DNA from: Halorubrum sp. Atlit-26R
Lineage (GTDB): Archaea > Halobacteriota > Halobacteria > Halobacteriales > Haloferacaceae
Assembly: GCF_003666015.1 (NCBI RefSeq)
Contig: NZ_QPLT01000016.1
Span: 16,403-80,402, forward strand
Direction of reading: 5' to 3'
Length of the DNA: 64,000 nt
The notes beneath the pieces are model-generated. The model did not search any database. It saw nothing but the letters and a program-made list of their open reading frames with translations, and was not told the origin of the DNA. The stretch's first letter is position 1, and every line of letters begins with the position of its first letter. The translations under genes were made by a program, and so were the position numbers. Shown here piece by piece: positions 36,480-44,094 of this stretch.

Positions 36480-37361
36480 TTACGAGGTGTTCCCGGCTTG
36501 CCCGTCGAGGTGGGTATAGTAATTAAACACGTCAGCGTGCGTCGGGTCAGTCACGCGGACACCGCTCACCCCGTCGGCCACCGCCGACGGGTCGGCCGTC
36601 GAGGTGAGGAGACCCCGGACGACGCCGTCACCCCTGAACAACCGCTCGTCGATCACGTCGTCAGCGATGGCGTCGGCGTTCCCGAGCGAGGCTTCAACGA
36701 CGGACGGGACTGAGGACTTGATCTCCGCCGGTGTCCCCGTCGCGACGATACCGGCGTCGGTCATGAACGCGATCCGGTCCGCCACGTCAGCGTCCATCGG
36801 AAGGTGCGTCGTCATGAGAACCGCTTTTCCGCGGTCGCGGAGCTTCGACAGCTGGTGATGCACTTCGCGCACCATCGTGAGGTCGAGGGCGGCCGTGGGC
36901 TCATCGAGGACGTACAACGGTGCCTCGACGCTCAGGGAGACCGCGAGTTCGAGTTTCCGACGCATCCCGCCCGAGTACTGGCTCACTCGGTCGTCGAGTT
37001 GGTCGTCGATGCCGAACGCTTCGACCAGCGTCCGCCACCGGTCGGTGAACGACGGGTTGAGTCGGTCGTAAAAGGAGACGTTCTCTCGGCCGGTCAGCCT
37101 GTCGAGACACAGCGCATCCTGTAGCAGGAAACTCGTCGCGCCGGGGGTAGTGGCTGGGACGCCTCCCGGGACTTCGACGGTCCCCTCAGAGGGGGACAGC
37201 CCACCGGCGAGACAGGAGGCGAGCACAGATTTTCCCGTTCCGTTCGGTCCCAGTAGGACGACGACTTCACCCGGCCCGACGGTCAGGTCGAGCCCATCGA
37301 ACACGACGTCCCCGCCGAACGACTTTCCGAGGCCTTCGGCGGCGAGGACAGGCCCGTTCAT
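36480..37361 (-). CDS. ABC transporter ATP-binding protein
   Basis: 293 residues. Walker A GPNGTGKS (about 38-45), Q-loop in SFLLQDALCL, signature YSGGMRRK, Walker B LYVLDEPTAALD and the switch histidine in MTTHLP. A C-terminal extension of about 80 residues follows. Typical of export-type (DrrA-like) ATPases. The ATG overlaps the permease stop codon, so the pair works together. Confidence 0.9.
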   Translation of the reverse strand: MNGPVLAAEGLGKSFGGDVVFDGLDLTVGPGEVVVLLGPNGTGKSVLASCLAGGLSPSEGTVEVPGGVPATTPGATSFLLQDALCLDRLTGRENVSFYDRLNPSFTDRWRTLVEAFGIDDQLDDRVSQYSGGMRRKLELAVSLSVEAPLYVLDEPTAALDLTMVREVHHQLSKLRDRGKAVLMTTHLPMDADVADRIAFMTDAGIVATGTPAEIKSSVPSVVEASLGNADAIADDVIDERLFRGDGVVRGLLTSTADPSAVADGVSGVRVTDPTHADVFNYYTHLDGQAGNTS

Positions 37362-38230
37362 CGCCGGAGCCCCCGATCGTACAGTTGCCACCGCGTGAGG
37401 AGCACACCAAACACTGCCGCCCCGACACTGTAGAGAGATAGTGGTACGAGACGGCCGCGTTCCGCGGCGAAGCCGACGCTTGCGATGTTTTCGCTCGTGA
37501 CGAGCTGCGCCGCCATCGTGCGCGTCGCGAGTACGTTCGGGAGAAGCCCGACCACCGATTCGTCGAGAACCGCGACCGACGTGAGCATCCCGTTATACCC
37601 AGTAAGCATAAATCCGAACACCGCGATTAGGGATAACACGAACTGCGCGTACTGTTCGTTGTTGGCCGCGACGACGACGGGAACAGCGACGGCCATGAAC
37701 ACGACGCTCAATCCGAGGAACGCAGCGAACGAGACGGCGACCGGAAGAACGCCTGCGACGCCGACCGGCGCGCCGTCGAGAACGCCCACACCGAGACCGA
37801 ATCCGAGCGCCAGCGCTGCCACGACCAGACCGGCCGCGACTCGTCCAGCGAAATCTGCCGAGGGACGGACCGCCATCGACCGGTAGGCGATGAACCGGTC
37901 GGCCTCCAAGTCGACGGCGAGTTGGCTCCCGAACACGGTGAGAGACGCGATCATCGCGCCCAAGACAGCAATACCGACCGCGAACAGTCCTTTCGTGGTC
38001 GGGTCGAAGGACCGCGTCGCGGTCACGAGGAGGTACATGATCGGTGGCAGTCCGACGGCAACCGCCAGGACTGACCAACTCCGAGAGACGTCTCGGAGCG
38101 TGCGATACGCGAAACCCGATGCCTGAGCCACCCAGACACGGCCCTGCTGTTTGACCGATGATCGGTCTTCCACCTCCACCGCGCTTGAACTTGTTTCGAG
38201 ACGGGTGGCTGTCGCGTCGCTATCGCCCAT
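37358..38230 (-). CDS. ABC transporter permease
   Basis: 290 residues with six or so hydrophobic segments (for example LAVAVGLPPIMYLLVTA and VFMAVAVPVVVAA). ABC-2-type layout with a soluble N-terminus of about 45 residues. It partners the ATPase at 36480 through an ATGA overlap. Substrate unknown. The ATG at 38230 is preferred over 38314. Confidence 0.82.
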   Translation of the reverse strand: MGDSDATATRLETSSSAVEVEDRSSVKQQGRVWVAQASGFAYRTLRDVSRSWSVLAVAVGLPPIMYLLVTATRSFDPTTKGLFAVGIAVLGAMIASLTVFGSQLAVDLEADRFIAYRSMAVRPSADFAGRVAAGLVVAALALGFGLGVGVLDGAPVGVAGVLPVAVSFAAFLGLSVVFMAVAVPVVVAANNEQYAQFVLSLIAVFGFMLTGYNGMLTSVAVLDESVVGLLPNVLATRTMAAQLVTSENIASVGFAAERGRLVPLSLYSVGAAVFGVLLTRWQLYDRGLRR

Positions 38231-38463
38231 TCGCAACCACCTCGAATACGGTTCTCCGTAACAGCCCGCCTCCGGCTGTGGAGGGGGAATCGTACACCGT
38301 ATACGCTCTGCCACTCGTGGATAGGGGCGGTAAACGGGGACGCTGAATTGGCACAGTTCAGCCTATTCCGCGTTGGTTGTAAGTGTAATCTGGATGGCTT
38401 TTAAGTTCGACATCTGATATGTTTAAACGGAATGCGTACAATAGAGCGACTCGGACCACGAGC

Positions 38464-39339
38464 ATGGCGGATACAGGATCGGGTGCGAACGATAGCACAT
38501 ACGCGGCGTTGACCGACAAAACGCGGATTCGTATCCTCTTCGCGCTCGCGGATCAGTACGGCGACGCGTGGTCGGCCGAGTGGCCCTCTTTTTCAGAACT
38601 GCGTGAACGGGTCGGCGTCGATGACACAAGCCGGTTCAGTTACCACCTCGACGAGCTCCAAGACGACTTCGTTCGCAAGGTGGACGGGACGTATCGACCG
38701 CGAGTAGCTGCGTTAGAGATCGTCTCAACGATCCGTGCCGGAACGTACGACGGTGACACGGTCGCAGTTGACCAACAACAGACCGACTACGAGTGTCCCT
38801 CCTGCGAGGAGGCGCTCGTCGCATCGTACCGCCATCACCAGTTATACGTCGGCTGTCCGTCACACGGAGCCGCTATCGCGTACCCGACCCCGCCACGAGC
38901 GTTAGCGGACCGAACGCTGGAAGACGTCATCGACCTCTCGTTTCGGAAACACGCCTGCGACGTGCGACTCTTCCGCAACGACGTCTGTCCACACTGTTGG
39001 GGCGCTGCCGGTTTCTCGTTCCCGCGTGACTCCGTCCCGGACTCGTACCTCCTCGACGATGTCGCGTACGCGACGGCGAAGTGTGATACCTGTTGGGTCT
39101 CGTATCCCATCCCGATTGCCCAGACGGTCCTCGGTCATCCGGCCGTCGAAACACTGTACTCCACGCACGAACTCGGCCCCACCGATGCACAAATCGGCCC
39201 GCACAACCTAGCGAGAATTAGCGAGGTCGCCCTTCCGGACTCCAAGTCGCCAGCCGCCCGAATCAACGTCGAACTCCGCGCCGATTCGCTCGTCCTCGAA
39301 CTTGACGAGTCCTGCCACGTCACCGACTGGCAGCGATAG
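38464..39339 (+). CDS. ArsR-like transcriptional regulator with zinc-binding cysteines
   Basis: 291 residues. The N-terminal winged helix is YAALTDKTRIRILFALADQY with a second helix SFSELRERVGVDDTSRFSYHLDEL. The middle and C-terminal parts carry cysteine pairs: CPSCEEA, CPHCWGA and CDTCW. These are probably one or two zinc ribbons of the DUF7351-type haloarchaeal regulators. It faces away from the ABC pair and probably controls it. An upstream in-frame ATG at 38419 is possible. Confidence 0.8.
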   Translation: MADTGSGANDSTYAALTDKTRIRILFALADQYGDAWSAEWPSFSELRERVGVDDTSRFSYHLDELQDDFVRKVDGTYRPRVAALEIVSTIRAGTYDGDTVAVDQQQTDYECPSCEEALVASYRHHQLYVGCPSHGAAIAYPTPPRALADRTLEDVIDLSFRKHACDVRLFRNDVCPHCWGAAGFSFPRDSVPDSYLLDDVAYATAKCDTCWVSYPIPIAQTVLGHPAVETLYSTHELGPTDAQIGPHNLARISEVALPDSKSPAARINVELRADSLVLELDESCHVTDWQR

Positions 39340-39509
39340 CGGCCGGGTTTTCGCGTTTCGGTTCTTCGCAGTGAATCCGTTCTTTCGACCCTTCCGCTTC
39401 GCTACTGCCCTCCGAGCGTGCTGTATCGCCGCCTTCCGCGGATTCAATCGGACAGTTGAGATCCACTGAGAACTCGTCATTGCCGATATCACGGTGTATC
39501 AGCGGATTC

Positions 39510-40085
39510 GGCTCTGTTGAAATCCTCTTCTTCAGATAGGTTCTTGCCTGAAACAACTGGTCGCTGAAGTGTGCTTCTCGATCGGTTTCGGGAGTGGATA
39601 TCGCAGATCGCCGTCTGCGATGTCGTATTTAAGTAGTCGTGAGCGGTGGCGACGATCGCTTATAAAAAGGTGCGGTGGCGCGCCTGCGAGCGGCCGCCAC
39701 CGGCGGCCGCGAGCCAGCCCGCGAGGGACGCCGCGAGCGGAGCGAGCGGCGAGGCTGGGGAGGCGTGAGGTGCGGTCACTGTGTGGGCGGGACTCAAAGG
39801 GGCAGCCGTGAGGGCGTCGTAGGCGACGTAAGCACCGCAGGGAGCGAACGGAGTGAGCGACCGAGGAGCGCAGCGAGCGTACGACGCCCTCACAGCTGGG
39901 GCTTTGGAGACACTCGCCGCGGTGGCGTCAGTCACTTATAAACAGCAGACAGCAACACCGCACTCTGGTTTATAAACTATCTCACTCACGACGTACTACA
40001 CCTACTCCCGAAATCGCTCGCCGCTACCCCTGTACTGAGTGATTGAGGTGAAAAACTATCAGCTGCTAAGGATTTCACCAAAGCC
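39510..40085. mobile_element. MITE-like element, copy 2, no clear target duplication
   Basis: Left end GGCTCTGTTGAAATCCT (39510-39526). Right end at 40069-40085 reads GGCTTTGGTGAAATCCT on the other strand. The interior aligns along its length with copy 1: left arm, intergenic repeat, right arm with CACTCACGACGTACTACAC. Flanks are GCGGATTC on the left and AACTCATC on the right and do not match. The last 50 bp before the right end differ from copy 1. Confidence 0.8.
39660..39943 (+). repeat. Dispersed intergenic repeat, copy 6, inside MITE copy 2
   Basis: From TTATAAAAAGG to CTTATAAAC. Hairpin arms 39803-39821 (CAGCCGTGAGGGCGTCGTA) and 39880-39898 pair at 18 of 19 positions. A second hairpin near the head reads GCGGCCGCC-ACC-GGCGGCCGC where copy 3 has a different loop and a shorter stem, so pairing is kept while sequence changes. 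Confidence 0.85.
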
Positions 40086-40481
40086 AACTCATCCCGACCC
40101 GTATTGCCGCGTGGAAGACGAGGTACTGTCCGTTGGACTGGGCACCTTCTTGCCGCGCTCAATAGAGATCAGGAATAATCCGTTAATGGCCCTTACCAGG
40201 ATCCGTATTCGGTTCTTGGGCCGCTCCAATCACCCTTACTAAAAGACGACCTTTGATATACACTTAAATATTACAGACATTAATTCACGCAAATAGGCTA
40301 TTTCCACACCGCTGTAGTGTAGATATAGATAAATCCAGCCACGGGAATCTGAAAGTCGCCTCACGCGCGGAGACAGAACAAAAATTTGTGAGCCGGGTTA
40401 CGCTGTTCCGCGGCCCGCGATCGAGATTGGTGTCAAAACCGGCCCGGAAATGATTAGTCGCAAGAGACACACGTCGGCCAT
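40086..40481. other. AT-rich intergenic stretch before the DUF6414 gene
   Basis: About 400 nt with lower G+C than the core chromosome. No convincing ORF; a 67-codon plus-strand ORF at 40039 begins inside the MITE. AT-rich patches near 40250-40290 could include promoters. Confidence 0.4.
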
Positions 40482-41420
40482 ATGACTAAAGACCTCCGTC
40501 AGTTCGTGTATTTGGACTCTCTGGCCGTCCAAAGCCTTCTGGCCTCACTTAATATACCAGTAACAGAGGAAGCGCGAGAGGTGACCGAAGAGTCTTATCA
40601 AGGAGGTGGGAGTGCGGGAGCAAAAGGGAGTGTTAATGTGCCGGGGTTTGGTGAGTTGGGGGGCAATATTGACTTATCGGGCTCCAAAACTGGGTCAGAA
40701 ATACTCGAAACCACGAAGAGAATTAATGACCAGTATCACTTTTCACAACTGTATCAGAAGGTCGAACAAAGAGATGATTTTGTTCGGCTCCCAGAAGAGA
40801 GACCTGAAGATACCCAAAACACACTTTCCTTCGACAACGGACAGATAATTGAGGTGGAGGGGATGGCGAAGACAGACCCCTTCTATCGGATGTTAAATGT
40901 TGCTTCGGTATTCGCGGACATTTCTGGTGTCGATATAGATAAAGACCAAGTTCAGGATGCTCGCGAGAGTATCTACGGTGAAGAGATAGGTTTGGTTGTC
41001 GAAACCAGTAAGGGAGATTATAGTTATGCTATGTCGATGAATAAAGACAGTCTCTGGATTGATGACCCGCGCCGAGAGTTTCTTGGAACTCGTTCTTACA
41101 CCGTTCTGGGACGGGTTGAGGAGATAGTACCACCTAACAAAGAGTGGGATTATATAGATCTACTACGGGTGGCTGGAACGGTACTATCTGAAGATTCTAT
41201 TGATTCATTTCGGGAACTTGGAAGTGAGTTTGTTGATTTACTTGATGGGTTTGAACAGGACATTCCCCTCCCGGACTTGGGGGGTGTGTCGGTAGAAGAC
41301 CTTCAGGGAGACAATGAACCACCGACTAAACAATCGACAATTAGTGTAGATCTTGAAGATAAGGCATTATCTGTTGGCGGCGTCGCGGTCATTATCCAAC
41401 CGATAGCCATCTATTGGTGA
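40482..41420 (+). CDS. DUF6414 family protein
   Basis: 312 residues. The start TKDLRQFVYLDSLAVQSLLASL is the hallmark of DUF6414. A short glycine/serine-rich segment (about 45-70) follows, then a mixed alpha/beta body. No enzyme motif. The family appears mainly in variable genome regions; function unknown. Its codon use is clearly AT-richer than the core genes, and it sits between MITE copy 2 and the tRNA-Val island, so it is probably acquired DNA. Confidence 0.8.
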   Translation: MTKDLRQFVYLDSLAVQSLLASLNIPVTEEAREVTEESYQGGGSAGAKGSVNVPGFGELGGNIDLSGSKTGSEILETTKRINDQYHFSQLYQKVEQRDDFVRLPEERPEDTQNTLSFDNGQIIEVEGMAKTDPFYRMLNVASVFADISGVDIDKDQVQDARESIYGEEIGLVVETSKGDYSYAMSMNKDSLWIDDPRREFLGTRSYTVLGRVEEIVPPNKEWDYIDLLRVAGTVLSEDSIDSFRELGSEFVDLLDGFEQDIPLPDLGGVSVEDLQGDNEPPTKQSTISVDLEDKALSVGGVAVIIQPIAIYW

Positions 41421-41630
41421 CTCGTGGGAGGTTGGTATACGTCGCTCTTCTCGCCAGTTTCAGTTTGTCGATAGGTACTTATCCGCCGACTCCTTCATTC
41501 AAAACACCACATAGCGGCGACCCGGACCAGCGAACCTGATGGATTGATTTCCAGATTTCCGACTGGAGTATTATAAAGACCCTCCGCTGTCTGGCGATTT
41601 GGATTACTTCAGAAGGAATCGCTTCGTCGA

Positions 41631-41660
41631 TGGGTTGGGGCGGATTCGAACCGCCGACCT
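41631..41660 (-). other. Attachment site, distal copy (tRNA-Val 3' fragment)
   Basis: Thirty bases identical to the 3' end of the tRNA-Val gene at 54059-54088. The copy lacks the rest of the tRNA, so it marks the far end of the island. Confidence 0.9.
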
Positions 41661-41699
41661 CGCCGCCTTCGGGCGATTTGCCAATCGCCCTCGGCGGCG
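41661..41699. promoter_or_regulatory. Two-tier hairpin abutting the distal att site
   Basis: Outer stem CGCCGCC (41661-41667) pairs with GGCGGCG (41693-41699). Inner stem GGGCGATT (41671-41678) pairs perfectly with AATCGCCC (41683-41690), loop TGCC. It begins at the base directly after the att repeat. It could be a recombinase arm site or a transcription stop for the lost tRNA; neither is shown. Confidence 0.6.
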
Positions 41700-41786
41700 C
41701 ACCGCAAAGGAGGAACCCAACGAGAACCGCCCGGCAATCACCGAACCTCGTTCATCCACCCGGCGTGGCTGAGTTCCCAATCAGCC

Positions 41787-42797
41787 ATGTCACGCAAGAT
41801 GTCTCCGGAAGCGGCCATCGAACGCTTCCTCGAAGAACGCGAAGCAGAAGTCTCGGCCTCAACACTCCGCAACAACCGCTACGCGCTACGGCGCTTCACG
41901 GAGTTCACCGACGAACACGGCATCGAATACATCAACGACATCGACGGCTTCCACATCCACGACTTCAAAATCTTCCGTCGTGAGGAAGGCGGCGTCAACG
42001 AGCTAACGCTCCGTAACAACATGACCGCCCTCCGGGTCTTCATCCGGTGGTGCGAGTCGATGGACCTCATCGAGGGGGACATCGCGGACAAGATGATGAT
42101 GCCGAACCCCGACAAGGAGGCCCGCGAAGAGAAAATCGAGCCGGGCCGCGCTGAAGCCATCCTCGACTACCTCGACAAGTACGAGTACGCCACGCTCCGG
42201 CACGCGCTCTTCGCGCTGCTGTGGGACACGGGCTTTCGACTGGGCACGATACGGGCGCTTGACGTAGATGACTTCCACCCGGAAGGGCAGTACGTCGAGG
42301 TCGCCCACCGGCCCGAGGCGGACACCCCGCTGAAAAACAAGGCCGAGGCCGAGCGGGAGGTCAACCTTCACGGCTGGGTGGTCGAAATCCTCGTGGACTA
42401 CATCGAGATGCGCCGCAAGGACGTGACCGACGAGTACGGCCGAGAGCCGCTGCTCACGTCGGACCACGGACGGCCGGCAGGGACAAACCTTCGGCAGAAC
42501 ATCAACGCTCTGACGAGGCCGTGCCACTACTCGAACGAGTGTCCTCACGACAGGGACGAAGACGGGTGCGAAGCGGCGAACCACTACAACAAGTCGCAGC
42601 GGTGCCCCTCATCGGTCCCGCCGCACACCATCCGCCGGAGCGCAATCACGGCGTGGCTGAACGACGGCCACGCGAAGCAGCTACTCTCCGGTCGGATGAA
42701 CGTAAGCTCGAAGACGCTCGACAAGCACTACGACGCGCGAACAGAGAGTGAGAAACGCGAACTGCGACGAGAAGCATTTGAAATGGGCGAAGACTGA
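41787..42797 (+). CDS. Tyrosine recombinase/integrase of the tRNA-Val island
   Basis: 336 residues. N-terminal SAM-like DNA-binding domain (SASTLRNNRYALRRF), then the catalytic domain. Arginine I in DTGFRLGTIRALDVDDF, the HxxR box in PPHTIRRSAITAW and the nucleophilic tyrosine in DKHYDAR. Before the HxxR box is a cysteine-rich insert (CHYSNECPH ... CEAANHYNKSQRCPSS) that may bind zinc. Expected to integrate and excise the island at tRNA-Val. It starts 126 bp inside the att site. Confidence 0.9.
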   Translation: MSRKMSPEAAIERFLEEREAEVSASTLRNNRYALRRFTEFTDEHGIEYINDIDGFHIHDFKIFRREEGGVNELTLRNNMTALRVFIRWCESMDLIEGDIADKMMMPNPDKEAREEKIEPGRAEAILDYLDKYEYATLRHALFALLWDTGFRLGTIRALDVDDFHPEGQYVEVAHRPEADTPLKNKAEAEREVNLHGWVVEILVDYIEMRRKDVTDEYGREPLLTSDHGRPAGTNLRQNINALTRPCHYSNECPHDRDEDGCEAANHYNKSQRCPSSVPPHTIRRSAITAWLNDGHAKQLLSGRMNVSSKTLDKHYDARTESEKRELRREAFEMGED

Positions 42798-42877
42798 GTC
42801 AAACGCTGAGGAAGGAAACCACTCCCACACTATTCTATCGTCACATCTAAGAACTCAGTCGGTGGTTCAATTTTTGT

Positions 42878-43147
42878 ATGGCTGACGGAACAGTAGACAT
42901 TACTCGATGGTGGATTGAACAGGCAGACCCAGATTTTAGCGAAGAGACGGTAGACCACCTTGTTCCCGACAGTGAAGCCGAAGTTCAGGATGTAGTCGGC
43001 GAGACTGAAGGGGAATCCCTTGTCAGAATAAAATCTACCGTTGAGAAGGACGGCGAGAAGGTGGACTACACTATCGATTTTTCCGAGTCTCTACTTCGAA
43101 CCGCGCTGAAAGAAATCGAAAATAGCGACGCTGACTTCGAGACATAG
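42878..43147 (+). CDS. Hypothetical small acidic protein
   Basis: 89 residues. An alpha region (WIEQADPDFSEETVDHLV) is followed by strands ending YTIDFSESLLRTALKEIENSD. No family recognised. The ATG at 42878 lies about 80 nt after the integrase. Codon use matches the island. Confidence 0.55.
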   Translation: MADGTVDITRWWIEQADPDFSEETVDHLVPDSEAEVQDVVGETEGESLVRIKSTVEKDGEKVDYTIDFSESLLRTALKEIENSDADFET

Positions 43148-43242
43148 TTTCGGTCCTTCCAATAACCACTTCCTCAATAGAAGTTTAGACCGAGACGCTG
43201 GCGATGGTCAGATGTCAGTACGTCAGAATAGTATAGACTACC

Positions 43243-43881
43243 TCATCGGTTCGCCTGAACGTTATCAGCCATCTGCTCAACGCGATTATCTACGTACTCA
43301 ATCGCTTGCTCAATAGATAGAAGTCCATTATTTAGCTCGTGCTGAGACAGTCCATCCGGATAAAGTCGATACTCGAATCGTACCCCTCTCATGTCCTCAA
43401 AACCACACGATTCCCCTTCATCGTCAAAATAATCAAACCCACCGGGCGCATTGGTGAGAACTGCCTCAATCTCTGTTTTGAGTCTCTCTCTATCCTGTGG
43501 CCGTTCCATAATCATCAATATCTTGTCGGCGGGTAGTTCGTATTCGCCAAACACTCGAAGCCCCTGTTCGAATATTTGGACAACCATCTCACCGTCATCG
43601 ATATTCTGAATATGGAACTCAAAGTATCCATTATCTTGTTCTTTTAGTTCGTATTCCTCGAAGTGATAATTATCAAGCCAATCTTCAACGATATCAGCGG
43701 TAAGGACTGTCTTCGGTAGCTCAAATCCGGGGAGTATCTGTCTGCCCGAATAGTGTCTCAGACTGTACGCCAGCCGATTACCGAGAAATGTAGCACCCAC
43801 TGTTACAAATATCCACAAGAATATATCTATTACATCCCCTCGAAGTGAAGGCTTGGACGTACTTTTTCCGTCTTCAGGCAT
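43243..43881 (-). CDS. Hypothetical membrane-anchored protein
   Basis: 212 residues. One N-terminal membrane segment (about 18-35, DIFLWIFVTVGATFLGN) precedes a soluble acidic domain of about 170 residues. AT-rich coding sequence. CCAATTTATATGG on the minus strand at about 43904-43916 gives a TATA box at the usual distance from the ATG at 43881. Divergent from the BREX-like operon. No family recognised. Confidence 0.65.
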   Translation of the reverse strand: MPEDGKSTSKPSLRGDVIDIFLWIFVTVGATFLGNRLAYSLRHYSGRQILPGFELPKTVLTADIVEDWLDNYHFEEYELKEQDNGYFEFHIQNIDDGEMVVQIFEQGLRVFGEYELPADKILMIMERPQDRERLKTEIEAVLTNAPGGFDYFDDEGESCGFEDMRGVRFEYRLYPDGLSQHELNNGLLSIEQAIEYVDNRVEQMADNVQANR

Positions 43882-44094
43882 GCTAACTTATTGTGTCTCT
43901 TTCCATATAAATTGGTTACACTAACTAAAATCGACGGGGTCGCCAAGGGTTCAACCATTCCTCACTCCATATTATCCTAACTCATCGGAAGCTTCTATCC
44001 ACCTGACTCAGTGAGTAACGTTCAGCGGCAGCCATTTTCTATCAAGAGCGTATTGTCGGAAAGACTAACTGATAACGCTACGGAGTCAGGTTAG

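Noticed and set aside
36331..36519. 62-codon plus-strand ORF
   Set aside because: No promoter, no recognisable domain, and it overlaps the end of the ABC ATPase gene.
41631..41740. Possible complete second tRNA at the left att site
   Set aside because: Only the T-arm and acceptor 3' strand are present. The adjoining hairpin does not give a 5-bp anticodon stem with 7-nt loop and no matching 7-bp 5' acceptor is found.
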